64,000 nt of DNA. Source: Pelobates cultripes. Taxonomy: Eukaryota; Chordata; Amphibia; Anura; Pelobatidae. The stretch is from positions 262,134,395 through 262,198,394 of the forward strand of contig OW240915.1 in assembly GCA_933207985.1 (NCBI GenBank), read 5' to 3'. Each line of letters starts with the position of its first letter. Position 1 is the first letter of the stretch. Of this stretch, positions 35,522 to 48,175 are shown piece after piece. Position numbers and translations under genes: made by a program. The notes beneath the pieces are model-generated. The model made no database searches and was not told the origin of the DNA. It worked only from the letters and a program-made list of their open reading frames with translations.

Positions 35522-35910
35522 TTAAAGGACCACTATATGCACCCAGACCACTTCAGCTTAATGGAAGTGGTCTGGGTGCCTGGTCCAGCTAGGGTTAACC
35601 CTTTTTTCTATAAACATATTGGGGTTAATCCAGCCTCTAGTGGCTGTCTCGTTGACAGCCGCTAGAGTCGCTTCCGCGCTTCTCACTGTGAAAATCACAG
35701 TGAGAAGACGCCAGCGTCCATAGGAAAGCATTGTGAATGCTTTCCTATGAGACTGGCTGAATGCGCGCGCGGCTCTTGCCACGCATGCGCATTCAGCCAA
35801 GGAGGAGGAGAGGAGGCGGAGAGGAGGAGAGGTCCCCCGCCTGGCACTGGAGAAAGAGTAAGTTTAACCCCTTCCACATCCTAGAGCCTGGCACTATAGT
35901 GGTCCTTTAA
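35522..35910. mobile_element. T2-like MITE with intact TTAA ends
   Basis: 389 bp from TTAAAGGACCACTATATGC to the inverse CACTATAGTGGTCCTTTAA. TTAA is at 35522-35525 and 35907-35910. A second inverted pair, CCCAGACCACTTC with GAAGTGGTCTGGG, lies at the left end. The right end abuts the Tx1/L1 fragment. Confidence 0.9.
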
Positions 35911-37990
35911 CTCAATAGATTATAAGGTTACACTGTATGCTGATGATGTGCTCCTGTCCCTAACGGATCCCATAGAATCCAGAAGTTTTTAGATCAATAC
36001 AGGAGTTTGGTAAATTGTCTGGATAGAAGGTTAACGTAAATTAGACCCAGATCTTGTTTAAACATGTCCCTGAGAACGACTTTTTTCTTTAACTGGGATG
36101 CGACTAGAATCGATCACCTGGGAATAAAATTGATGTTAGATCTTAACGAAATGCCATGAATTAACTATAATGACCTATTCGATATTAGAAAATCCTTCAC
36201 AAAGTGAAAAGGGTTGGAGGTAAATCTTTTTAGAAATATCTCCTTAGATGTGGATTCCCAAACTTTATTAAAATTTCAGAAAGCAGTCTCCGAATATATT
36301 TGGCAGGGAGGGAAACCCAGGATTTCATGAAGCACCCTTCCAAAAAACGTCTAGAGAAGGCAGCACAGCCTTCCCAGACATCCTTACATTATATAATGCC
36401 AGTAAACTGGGCCATCTCCTGGCATGTGATGCATTCATCCTCTTCTAGACCTCTTTGGCTTGAGATAGAGAAGTCTGACATCAGGTGAATTGAACCCTAT
36501 TATCTATTGGGGTGTAATGGGCGAATCTATAAGAATTTAAGGATTAATCTAATAATTAAAAGAACGTGGAACACGACCAAGAAAAAAAAAAAAAAAGGAT
36601 TAACTTCCAAAATCGGGTTTTACTGTCCACTCAGGTAGCTTGTTTAGAGCTCTTGATAGGAGATATTGATTTGCGGGTATGGAAGCAACATAATATTATG
36701 GACGTGTCTTGTCTGACAAGTAATGGTTTTAGCTTTCCATTCATACAGCTACAAACTAAATTCAGTCTATCTACTCTATGAATATTTAGTTATTTAAGAG
36801 TAAAAGAATTTTCTGGCAATAGGAAGACCATAGAGAACCAACTTTTGGGACAGACTGAAAAAGAACCTGCCTGGAGCAAATTGGAACGTGACCTAGGGGA
36901 CATATATAGTCGAGAGGACCAGGTTACCGGGCATAATCCTGGTTAAATAAAATATCTACTTTTGAAAAAAAGTTTGTTAGAAGCTCACTATAAGTTCATA
37001 CATAGAGGATATCTGGTTCAGACAAGACTCTGTAAGATCCATCCTCAGTTTTCATCATTATGTTGGCGATATGGAAAGGAGAAGGGATCATTAATGCACA
37101 TATGGTAGGAGTGCAAGGATTTGAAATCTACAAAAGATAGATTACACAACCTCTTGAGTTTTTTTTATATTTGACTTCCCATTATCTTCGTAAATGTTTC
37201 TTTTTCATATTCACCTATCAAAATGTAATACATACTAAACAATATTGCTGATACATATATTAATGACTATAAAGATATGTATTGCAAGGAATTGGAAGAA
37301 ATTTGCCCCGTTATGGACAAATTAGGAACCAAATTGAATTTCAATACAATAAGGAAGTGAGACTCTCAGAGAAGAGTAACTGGTCGGAATTATAATTAGA
37401 TATGTGGTCCATGGAGAAAATACAGAGGTGGTGATACACTGTTAACTTATCCCCTATGGGACCTGTTCCCCGCACAGGTTTTCCCCCATCCCTCAGCAAT
37501 CTGAATGATATTGAATGCTGCATGAAGAGTTGTAGGTTTGTCTCTGAAGTATGTTTGAAAGGTTTAGGTTTCAAACTGGAATACATATGGTTTAATTCAG
37601 AAGACAGCAAAGAATTAAGGAAATGCAGAGTAATGAAACTAAAGAAAAGGGCGGGGTAAGAAGAACGGAATAGATGAATAGGGAGGTAGGAAAGAGCGGC
37701 ATAGATGAGATAGTAAGAGGGAATATCGGTCTTAGTATTTTATTTAGTAATAACTGGGTAATTCACTCCATTATGGCGCACCTTGAGGAATTCTTCCCTA
37801 ACTGCATGCCCTCTTCTACTCCCTACCCATTTTTTTCTTCTCCCCCTCCACTTTATGTTTGCCCAAAGTACAGAGTAATAATTTTGAGGACCAATTGTTA
37901 AAGATGTATCTTTCTCTGCTGTTCTTCATGGCTGTGTTATTAGTGAGATATAAAAATAAAGAGAAAACATGTTTTGAAAAAAAAAAAAAG
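35911..37990 (+). pseudogene. Tx1/L1-type LINE relic, RT motif C to 3' end
   Basis: The plus-strand translation begins just before RT motif C (TLYADDVLLSLTDPI, about 35927-35970) and continues through an ORF2 C-terminal region with the knuckle-like LCWRYGKEKG...HIW.EC (about 37055-37115). It ends in an A-tract near 37976-37990, the expected LINE tail. Stops and frameshifts are frequent. The upstream half is missing, and the break coincides with the T2 MITE at 35522-35910. Confidence 0.78.
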
Positions 37991-38065
37991 TTAGCATTAC
38001 GGTTGAACAGGCTCAAATTCTAGGTTTTGTTTTGGTCAGAACTTATTCAATTGCCTCTGTCCTTA

Positions 38066-38612
38066 AAGGCACACATTAGTAATTAAAAAAAAAATAGCTT
38101 AAAAAAGCAGTTTGGGTGTAGAGATCATGTCCCTGTAGTCTGACTGCTCACTTCTCTGTAATTTAGAAGTTAAATCACTTTTCTGTTTATGCAGCCCTAG
38201 TGACACCACACCTGGCTGTGACTCACACGGCCTGCATGAAAAAAAATGGTTTTATTCTGAATCAGATGTTAACTTGCTTTAGAACATTTTATTTCATGCT
38301 CTGTAAATTAAACTGTAAACACATACAGGAGGCTCCTGCTGAGTTTCAATGGCTATTAACAGTGCAGGACATGAGAAATTCTAAATTAAACAGAATGTGC
38401 AATAAAGGAAATGTAAACATTAGATCTCATGCTAAAGGAAGTGTTTAGGAAGGCTATGCAAGTACTCTGCAGGGAAGTGTGACTAGGGCTGCATTAACAA
38501 AGTGATTTAACTCCCAAATGACAGATATGAGCAGTGAGACTGCAGAGGCATTAAATATACATCAGAACTGCTTCATGAAGTTAAAGTTATTTTGGCGACT
38601 ATAGTATACCTG
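38066..38612. mobile_element. T2-like MITE, worn ends
   Basis: Left terminus TTAAAGGCACACATTAGT is worn; the right end around TTTTGGCGACTATAGTATACC lies near 38612. The interior matches the family at 39611 and 41065 (segment around TTTATGCAGCCCTAG). No TTAA survives at the right end. Confidence 0.7.
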
Positions 38613-38860
38613 TTTTTGTATGCAATAAATTTTAATTGCAAGGTCTTTGTAGAGTATTTTTGATATAAGAAAAAAAAAAAAAAAACTTTACAAAACTCAA
38701 TTTAAAGAGCCTTTTCTCAATGATTATTTAGTAAGATATCAATCTAAAGGAAACTTATTTCTTCTACATTCACTTAGGAATAAAAATTTTAAAGTTGATT
38801 ATGTAAATGCCTAAAAAAGCGCATGAACACAAGGCATAATTACAACAAGAAACTGTACCA

Positions 38861-39456
38861 TTAAAGGGACACTATAGTCACCAGAACAACTACAGCTTAT
38901 TGAATTAGTTCTGGTGAGTAGAATCATTACCTTCAGGCTTTTTGCTGTAAACACTGTCTTTTCAGAGAAAATGCAGTGTTTGCATTACAACCTAGTGATA
39001 ACTTCACTGGCCACTCCTCAGATGGCTGTTAAGAGATCCTTCCTGGGTCGTGGCTGCCTAAAATACATCCAAACATTCAGTGTCTCCACCCTCTGCATGC
39101 AGACACTGAACTTTCCTCAGAGATTCATTGATTCAATTAATCTCTATGAGGAGATGCTGATTGGCCAGGGCTGTACTTGGCTTGTGCTGGCTCTGCCAAT
39201 AATCTGCCTCTTTGTCAGTCTCAGCCAATCCTATGGGGAAGCATTGTGATTGGATCAGGCTACCACTTCTGATGTCAGCAGACTGCTTGTTTTTCTGAGA
39301 CAAACTGCATGCAGAGTTACAGCTTCAAGCTTGAATACAGTAAGATTTTGCTATATTTATGGAGGCATGAGGGGCCCAGGGGGACTAAATGGTGGTTTTA
39401 ACACTATAGGGTCAATAATACATGTTTGTGTTCCTGACCCTATAGTGATCCTTTAA
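38861..39456. mobile_element. T2/Kolobok-like MITE, TTAA target
   Basis: 596 bp from TTAAAGGGACACTATAGTCA to the inverse end CTATAGTGATCCTTTAA, with TTAA at both borders. Same subfamily as 1777-2342 (reverse orientation) and 40475-41023. A 111-codon frame inside is not protein-like. Confidence 0.88.
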
Positions 39457-39610
39457 GTTTAGGCAGATATAAAAGAAAAAAAAAATACTTGCTGTTTTCA
39501 GTGTGCATAGATCCCTTATCACAGTCGTAGCTACAATCCACTACATTTGTCCTAAAGACAGATACCGTTGAGTGATTGAGGTGTGTGCGCGCTCATGAGG
39601 TCAGTATAAC

Positions 39611-39868
39611 TTAAAGTGACACTATAGTCATCATCACAACTTTAGCTTAATGAAGCAGTTTTTGTGTATATATATAGTGCCTCTGAAGTCTCACTGCTCA
39701 ATTTTCTGCCATTAAGGAGTAAAATCACTTTTGTTTCTGTTTATGCAGCCCAAGGCACACCTCCCCTGACTGCCTACATAAAAGCATAATGGTGTCATTT
39801 TCAATCACGCTAGCTTACTTTAAAAGTGCTTATCTCCTGCTCTGTATATTGATCTAGTGTCCCTTTAA
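39611..39868. mobile_element. Short T2-like MITE
   Basis: 258 bp from TTAAAGTGACACTATAGTCA to CTAGTGTCCCTTTAA with TTAA at both ends. It looks like an internally deleted version of the 38066 family. Confidence 0.85.
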
Positions 39869-40474
39869 AGAGAGAAATAAACCCTGGCAAACCAAATTTA
39901 CTGTACATGGTAAAATACAGTTTTGAAAAAATAAGGGAAGCTATGGTCTAAACTTGTTTTAACACATGGTTAGCCCATAGATACAATTTTCATGCAAATA
40001 TAACCGGCGCATGTTTGTAGATTTCCTGCCTGAAGTGTCCCTTTAAATAAATGTGTTTGGGCTTTATTTTTATTTATTTTTTTACTGAATGGTCCTTTGT
40101 CAAGTTTTTCTGGTGTAGTTTTAAACGTTGCTGTTTTCAGAATTCCAACAAATAAGAATATAGCAGGGTTATTAGACTGCATTCTGCTAATTTTACTTTG
40201 TAGCAGTAATGTGTGTATTTTATAAAAAAAAAAAACTAAATCTCATCTGTCCACAAATGAATTTATGGATACACACAGGGCAATCAGTTATATGCATTAG
40301 GAATATGTAACGAAAAGATGTATAAGAGAACGAGAAAGACACAAAAAAGGAAACAGGATGCTGAATGGGGTCGTGACTGCTTTTCGAAAAGTTGGATATT
40401 ATTAGCAGCCTGTTGGTGGGGAGTTCCAGAGCCTTGCTTCATGCAACAATGATTAGCTTCCTCTATCATGGTAA

Positions 40475-41023
40475 TTAAAGGGACACTATAGTCACCTGAA
40501 CAACTACAGCTTATTGGATTTGTTCTGGTGAGTAGAATCATCCCCTTCAGTCTTTTTTTGCTGTCAACACTGTCTTTTCAGAGAAAATGCAGTTTGTACA
40601 TTACAGCCTAGTGAGAACTTCACTGGCCACTCCTCACACGGCTGCTAGAGGTGCTTCTTTGGGCAGTGCTGCCTAGTATGCATCACAACATTCAGTGTCT
40701 CCACCCTCTGCATGCAGACACTGTACTTTCATAATTGATTCAATTAATCTCTATGAGGAGATGCTGTTTGACCCAGGGCTGTGTTTGGCTTGTGCTTGCT
40801 CTGCCCCTGATCTGCCTCCTTGACAGTCTCAGCCAATCCTATGAGGAAGCATTGTGACTGGCTCAGATCACCACTTCTGATCCTTGAAGCCAGCACTGGC
40901 TTTGGACCACATGCAGTTCAGAGGCAAAGGCAGCAGCTCCAGACTTTAATAAAATATGGTGGTTGTAACACTATAGGGTCAGGAATACATGTTTGTGTTC
41001 CTGACCCTCTAGTATTCCTTTAA
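40475..41023. mobile_element. T2/Kolobok-like MITE, TTAA target
   Basis: 549 bp from TTAAAGGGACACTATAGTCA to CTAGTATTCCTTTAA, with TTAA at 40475-40478 and 41020-41023. Same subfamily as 38861-39456. Confidence 0.88.
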
Positions 41024-41064
41024 CTAAAGGGAAAATCTGAGGTGAATTCAAAGTAAATTTCAAA

Positions 41065-41588
41065 CAAAAGGGATACTATAGGCATCAAAACAAATTTGTT
41101 ACAATGAAACAGTTTGGGTGTATATAGCATGTCCCTGCATTCTCATTACTCAATTCTCTGCCATCTAGAAATTAAATAACTTCTGTTTATGCAGCCCTAG
41201 CTACAACTCTGCTGGCTAAGACTCACAGCCTGCATTAAAAAAAAATGGTTCAATTTTCAATCAGATTTTAACTTGCTTTAGACGTTTTTAATCCCTCACT
41301 CTGTAAATTGGATTTTATTTACACAGGAGGCTACTGCAGGGTCTGGCAAGTTATTAACACAGTGTAGGAGAGGAGAAATAAATTAAAGAGAATTTGCAAT
41401 AAGGAATGACTCTTTACAGGGAGTGTCTAGGGAGGCTGTGTAAGTCAATCAGTAAAGTGTGCCTATGGCTGCAAAAATTAAGTGACTTTTCAATGGCAAA
41501 GAATTGAGCAGTGAGATTTCAGGTGTATGATCTACACATCAAAACGGTTTCATTAAGCTAAAGTTGTTTTGGTGCATATAGTATTTAA
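41065..41588. mobile_element. T2-like MITE abutting the next TTAA element
   Basis: Left terminus AAAGGGATACTATAGGCATC is at about 41067, with its TTAA lost. The right end GTGCATATAGTATTTAA finishes at TTAA 41585-41588, which is also the first TTAA of the following element. Confidence 0.78.
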
Positions 41589-43721
41589 AGCGGCACTGTC
41601 ATGCCGAAACCCGTTTTTTTTTTAACCCCCCTCCCGCCTCCACTACATCCAATTGACCCACTAGTCACCCCCAAATGCCCCTAAGCCCCCCACATTACCT
41701 ATTTTTTAATCCTTATTTTCTGCCCCGATCTTGATTCAGGGCGCCGCCATCTTTGTGTGGGTAGGTGAAGTCCCTGTGGGACACGTCATCAGCCCACACT
41801 AGGCAGACACTGAGATTCCCGCACATGCCCAGTGAAACACCTGGACATGCGAACGGGAATTTCATCTATTCATTCATTCATCAGACAGACGAATGAGTGA
41901 ATAGAAAGATCAGCCGAACAAACAAACACAATGTATCAGTGTATGTTTGTTCGTGCAGTTTATTACAAGGAGGGAGCTACCGGCAGCAGCTCCCTCCTTG
42001 TAATATGTAATTATAGAAGCGGCAGGGAGCAGTGCTCCCCACCACTTCATAAGCCCCCCAGTACCCCCTCTCACTCTATGGGGGTCAATATGACCCCCAT
42101 AATAGCACAAGAGAGATTTAAATCTCCCAAATGCCCCTACTCACTATACCGCGAGTAGGGGCATGTCTACTAAACAGTGAGCAGCCTGTGGCTGCTCACT
42201 GTTGAAAAAAAAAGACAAATTACAATAAGGGGGGGCGGACCTATTGTCCTATTGTCCTCCCCGCCTCCCCCACCCTGAGCGGCGGGTGGGGGCCATAAAG
42301 GACCTACTGTCCTCCCCCCCCGGCCCCCACCCCTGAGCGGTGGGTGGGGGCCCCAATAAAACAATAAGGGGGGGGACCTACTGTCCTCCCCTGGCCCACC
42401 TACGGTGGGTGGGGACTATCGCACAATAAGGGGGGACCTACTGTCACTCCCCCACAGCCCACCCCTGAGCGGTGGGTGGGGGCCCTAATAAAACAATAAG
42501 GGGGGGACCTACTGTCCTCCCCCCCCCGGCCCCCACCCCTGAGCGGTGGGTGGGTGCCCTAATAAAACAATAAGGGGGGGGACCTACTGTCCTCCCCCCC
42601 TGGCCCCCACCCCTGAGCGGTGGGTGGGGGCCCTAAATGAAACACCCCCCCCCAATCAAGGTGACTAGGGGTCCCAAGCCCCTAGTCACCACCCCCCCAC
42701 CCAAAAAAACCTATCCCCTACCTACCCCCCTCACCCTACAAATAGTGAGGGGGGAATAAAATAACTAACCTGTAAAAAAAAAAAAATTAAACTTACCATT
42801 TGGCGTCTTCTTTTTTCTAAAATCTTCTTTCTTCAGCCCCCAAAAAGGCCAAATAAAAATCCATTACACCCGTCGCACTTTAAAAAAAAAAAAAAAAAAA
42901 ACGAGCGCAAAAAATAATAATCCATGTTCGCCCTTCGAGGGCACGCCGCATACTGAGCTCCGCAGGGCGGGTCAAGGCTTATAAAGTCTTGCCCCGCCCT
43001 GCAATTAGGCTTAGAACACTCTGATTGGTGGGTTTAAGCCAATCAGAGTGCTCTGAGTCATTTTACACAGCGTGGGAAAGTTCTTTTTGTTTTTTTGTTT
43101 TACAGTGAGCAGCTATAAGCTGCTCACCGCTTACTACACATGCCCCTACTCGGTATAGCGAGTAGGGGCATTTAATTTACTAATACTAAGTAATCTTTAC
43201 TTAGTATTAGTAAATTTGGCTGAAAGACCAATTTAGGTCCTTCAGCCTTTTAGTAGATAACTCCCTGATACCGTGGGAATTAGGGAGTTATCTACTAAGC
43301 GTCTGCAAGATGCAGCCACAGCAATGAATAGGATCAGAGTTTCATTCATTAGAATGAAACTCCGATCCGAATAAAGTGCCGAATTGCGTTCTAAAAGAAA
43401 CGAACATACTGTTGTCATTCAGTTAGAACACAATTCGGCAGTTTTGTGGAAAGTGACAGGAAGCATTGTGGGAACACAGAGGAAAGGTAAGGATCATGGG
43501 AAAATTGCTCTGACCAGCGGAAATGAAGCACACTTTGCTCCTCCGCTGGTCAGAGCTGGTCAAGCGGAGGAATCCTCCATAAGGCAAAGAGTCCCTTCTT
43601 TGTCTTATGATTTTATAGAAAATTAAAGAAGACAGGAAGAAAAGAATAACAGATCCTGAGAGAGGGGGAGAAGAGGAAGAGATTGAGGAAAGGTAAGTTC
43701 GGCATGACAGTGCCGCTTTAA
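41585..43721. mobile_element. 2.1-kb TTAA element with about 24-bp TIRs
   Basis: It begins TTAAAGCGGCACTGTCATGC and ends with the exact inverse GCATGACAGTGCCGCTTTAA. The TTAA target and AAGCGG ends place it with TTAA-targeting DNA transposons (Kolobok or piggyBac-like). It encodes no transposase. Inside are several inverted segments (CACTATACCGCGAGTAGGGG near 42144 facing a partner near 43150, and a perfect hairpin ACTTAGTATTAG near 43185-43212), a G/C-run tandem array, and T-rich stretches. Frames on both strands lack protein character. Confidence 0.85.
42225..42640. repeat. G-run tandem array inside the TTAA element
   Basis: About six diverged copies of a 57-75-bp unit built from CAATAAGGGGGG, ACCTACTGTCCTCCCC and CCCCTGAGCGGTGGGTGGGG. 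Each unit has several runs of three or more G, so G-quadruplex formation on the plus strand (and i-motif on the minus) is plausible. Confidence 0.85.
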
Positions 43722-45294
43722 GGACGGAGCCAAATGTACACGTTGTGAACAAAACAAAATGTAAACAAAACCTGGCATTTGCGCTACATGTCTGTCCAAC
43801 CATAATTCCCCTCTTTCATAGTAAATGCACCCACCCTTATTATATATAATTTTATTCAGGGGAAACATTTAATATCAAACATATGAAACATAATTTAATA
43901 TGAAAAAAATGGGAGAAAATAAGATTTTTTTAATTTTAGTTCTACATGACATTTTAACTGTCAATGTCATAACACTGTTTGCTTTTACTGCAATAAAATA
44001 CACATTTGTATTCAGCAAAGTCTCACGTGTAAAACAGTACCCCCCTATGTACAGGTTTTATGGTGTTTTGGGAAGTTACAGGGTCAAATATAGCACGTTA
44101 CATTTGAAATTGAAATTCGCCAGATTGGTTACGTTGCCTTTGAGACTTTATAGTAGCCCAGGAATGAAATTTACACCCATAATGGCATACCATTTGCAAT
44201 AGTAGACAACCCAAGGTATTGCAAATGGGGTATGTCCAGTCTTTTTTAGTAACCATTTGGTCACAAACACTGGCCAAAGTTAGCGTTAGTATTTGTTTGT
44301 GTGAAAAATGCAAAAAAGCGCCAATTTTGGCCAGTGTTTGTGACTAAGTGGCTACTAAAAAAGACTGGACATACCCCGTTTGCAATACCTTGGGTTGTCT
44401 ACTATTGCAAATGGTATGCCATCATAGGGGTAATTTTCATTCATAGGGTCTCAAAGGCAACGTAACCAATCTGGCGAATTTTAATGTGAAAAAAATGAAA
44501 CAAGCCTTATATTTGACGCTGTAACTTTTGAAAACACCATAAAACCTGTACATGAGGGGTACTGTTGTACTCGGGAGACTTCGCTGAACACAAATATTTG
44601 TGTTTCAAAACAGTAAAAAGTATCGCAGCAATAATATCGTCCGTGTAAGTGCTGTTTGTGCGTGAAAAATGCAAAAACTTCACTTTTACTGGCGATATCA
44701 TCGTTGTAATACATTTTACTGTTTTGAAACACTAATATTTGTGTTCAGCGAAGTCTCCCGAGTAGAACAGTACCCCCCATGTACAGGTTTCATGGTGTCT
44801 TGGAAAGTTATAGGGTTAAATATAGTGCTAGCAAATTAAATTCCCTTTACTTTCGGCATGGGTTGTCAGGCAGGTCCTGCTAATTGTAATTAATTAAGAT
44901 ATCTAATTATGTAAAAATATTACATAAATATATATGTAGAATTAATATATGTATATATATACGTATGTGTATATATATGTATATATCTATATAATTTTTT
45001 TTAAATATTTTTATTTATATATAGGTATATATATAGTGATATATACGTATATATTTATGTATATAGATATATATTATTTCGTTCTACGTGTATTTTGATA
45101 TATATATATATATATATTAATTTCACAATACAGTTAGAACGAAATAACACACATCTATATATTTTTTAATTATTTATTTTTAATTATTTTTTTAATTTTA
45201 TTTTTTAACGTATTTACATTTTTATATTATATATAAATATATATAACAATAATTATATATATATTTAATCAGTATCAGTCTACGTGTAATTTGA

Positions 45295-45336
<42 letters not shown>

Positions 45337-45394
45337 GTAAAATACACCTAGACAGTGTATGTGTGTATGTATATGTGTATATAAATATACTTAG

Positions 45395-45432
<38 letters not shown>

Positions 45433-45792
45433 CTAAGTATATCATTTTTTTTTTACACTTATTAACTTAATTTATTTTATTTTCAGCTAGCAGGGGGACC
45501 ACCTGTCATTACAGGCAGCCCCCTTGCTGGCAATACAGAAGCCAGCTATCCTGGCCATGTGATTGTGTGGTCCTCGCAAGGACCTCACTCTCACATGGCT
45601 GGGGGGGCTTCAGGACGTCGGATGTGCCGTGGGGGGCTCCCTCGGAGTCCCCCCAACCGCGATCGCTGGCGTGGGATCGCCGGCGACCGGGTAAATACAA
45701 AAAAAAACGGAGGGCGTACTATTACGCCCGGCGACGTTTAGAGCCGCTTAAAATAAGACGTAATAGTATGCCCTCCGGCGTTAAGGGGTTAA
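43718..45792. mobile_element. 2.1-kb TTAA foldback element
   Basis: It shares TTAA 43718-43721 with the preceding element and ends in CGTTAAGGGGTTAA (45779-45792). The termini are only loosely inverse (CGGAGCC... against CGGAGGG...). A module around TACAGGTTTTATGGTGTTTT occurs three times in alternating orientation (about 44050, 44530 and 44780), giving two stacked foldbacks with arms about 43970-44285/44318-44620 and 44515-44640/44693-44830. AT tracts fill 44920-45430. A hairpin CGGAGGGCGTACTATTACG (45708-45726) pairs with 45759-45778 near the right end. No coding region. Confidence 0.7.
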
Positions 45793-46959
45793 ATAGGATA
45801 TTTTATTCTATTTTGAAAAAAATATATATTTGAAAAGTGCATCCGAAAAGATTCAAATTATTAGAAAATCTTATCCAATAATATTAAATTAAGGCCTAAA
45901 CCTGGATGACAGGCACATCTTGACCATGTTAGGTAAGAGACATTCTTTTCTATGTTTAGACAATAACCCTGCAGGAATCCTCAAACGATATAAACACATG
46001 CTTACCCCTAGGAGTATCAAAAAGCCTTGACACGTCTGTATGTAGTCCGCTCCAGGAGATACCAAGGATTAATCCTAATCGTAAAAACAGAGCTGGGTGA
46101 GACAGGCATGGGTGGCTTTATAGAAGATATATACTGCTGATTGGTATTAAAGAGTTAGTCTACATTAAACAACTGACACTCTTTAGTGCACTTATATTAG
46201 GTCAGCTATCTGGTTAGGATTATACTCGACACATTATTCAATCTGTTACGATTTGTTATAGTTCATTGAGACATTGTTGCGCCTTTATACTGTCTACATC
46301 TTATGTATCTAGTTCTAGCCTAAGTGCAGCCTATGTGATTTTGGAGTGTCTGGTTGTATATTCTAGTATTTAACTAGATTGTTAGAGGTTTAGACACATA
46401 TACCTCTATACACCACCCTTTTTTTGGTGAGGTATGTGGGATAGGCTACAATATTTAGTATACCTACCCTCTCATATTCACATTGGATGTTTATGTGTTT
46501 GTTAATAGTCGTATTTATGGTTTTCATTTGGTTCATTCATGGTTTTGGTGGAGATGTTTTTTCCCTTAAGACATTATTAGGGAATCCCACCTTTTTAGTT
46601 ATATTTCCATTAAAGGGTAAGTTTTAATTTATTTGCTTAGTCTGAACAGTCACCGTAGAAGGAATCCTTCCACTACCATACTAGAAGTCATTTAGCATAC
46701 CGATTTTTTACTATTTTATCACTGGATACACAGAAATCCTATCTATTCTTCTCTTTGCTCGTCATTTAAAAAAAAAAAAAAAAAAAAAAGTCATAAATAA
46801 AATAAATAATACAACTTGGGTGTGTCTGCAGGATCCTGCACATGGATGAGACGCTGTAATTAGGTACACCACAATGTATCTAGATATACTGATGTTACCC
46901 CATTATCTCCTAGCCAGCAATGGTTTATGGGATAAGTAAGCTTTCCCAAGAGAGTAGTT
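45793..46959. other. Unassigned intronic sequence
   Basis: AT-rich, no supported gene. Parts (about 46380-46680) resemble untranslated retroelement sequence but lack motifs that would allow naming. An A-tract lies at 46768-46789. Confidence 0.4.
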
Positions 46960-47275
46960 TCAATCATCACATACAAGGACTAGAATCAATAAACGGATAG
47001 CAGCCATACAGGGACAGCTAAGGGGCAAAGGTTTAAAAATAATATCAGGAAATATTACTTTACTGAGAGGGTAGTGGATGCATGGAATAGCCTTCCAGCT
47101 GAAGTGGTAGAGGTTAACACAGTGAAGGAGTTTGAGCATGCGTGGGATTGGCATAAGGCTATCCTAGCTATAAGATAAGTCCAGGGAATTAAAGTATTTA
47201 GAAAATTTGGCAGACTAGATGGGCCGAATGGTTCTTATCTGCCATCACATTCTGTGTTTCTATAATTTATACACA
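46960..47275 (+). pseudogene. CR1-like LINE 3' end fragment
   Basis: A plus-strand frame with residues like YYFTERVVDAWNSLPAEVVE (about 47050-47110) and a following NTVKEFEHAWDWHKAILAIR matches the conserved C-terminus of CR1/jockey-group LINE ORF2 proteins. It is followed by the 3' tail GGCAGACTAGATGGGCCGAA and ends near TTCTGTGTTTCTA. Only the last about 0.3 kb is present, typical of 5'-truncated insertion. Confidence 0.75.
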
Positions 47276-48056
47276 GCCTAGTCCACAATATAGTGAACTG
47301 AGCAGTATATTCTTATTGGCTGAGCCGCAGAACATGCTATGTTGTCCATGCCTCAGGTTCTCTTACCCATTTTGCATGCACACTAAAGTAGGCCTAAACA
47401 GGCACTAGAAATCCAGAGGCTGATTAACAGTCCTAGTGGGCTGTACACTAAGCACAAACTTCCACCATTTTGTTTATAGTCAAAACCATTTTTTTGTGTG
47501 TGTGTGCATACCACTAAAAAACATGCTTTAACGACAACTGTTATCTCCAAAATATTATAGTATAATTCTTTCATCAAGAGTTAATAGGATTTTTTTTTTT
47601 TTAAACCAAGGATATGTTCTAAAATAAGGAATAAAACTCATCACTACCTCATAGCTGTATTAAGGTTGACCATGACCCTAGGCAGGTAGCCAAACTGTTG
47701 CCTCCTCCAAGAGTCCTGGACTGTTCCTGTGAGTGATGTGTGTAAGTGGAGGCTGAGTGTTGTGTGTATGGATAACAGTGACAACTATAGGGCAGATACT
47801 GAGTGTGTTTACATTGATTAAGAGTTGAATGTGTGGGGGATTGTGTGCATGCCCTTCTCCAACCCCTCCTTCCAATATCAATTGCAGAACACTTTAAGAG
47901 TGCCCTTGCCATTCCAACACTCTGAGTCATCAAGTGCGCCCTTAAAGTGGTCTGTACCTAATATTGGTAAAGTCCAGAATACTCCCTGCTCCCCACACAG
48001 AGCCCTAGGTGGCTGTCTTGGTTGCCCAACGGCTAATCTGGCTCTGTCCTACCTTT

Positions 48057-48175
48057 AGTATTTGACAGGATCCTTCAGCCATGTACATGCACCTTGGGTC
48101 AGACAGTGTTTAAAAGCAAACACGGTGTGACCCAAGACGCATGTCTTTGGCTGAAAGATCCAGTCAAATACTAAA
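48057..48175. repeat. Foldback repeat
   Basis: Arms of about 52 bp share AGTATTTGAC, GGATC-TTCAGCCA and CTTGGGTCA in inverse order around a short centre near GTTTAAAAGCAAAC. It is a palindromic MITE-like element; family not recognised. Confidence 0.75.
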
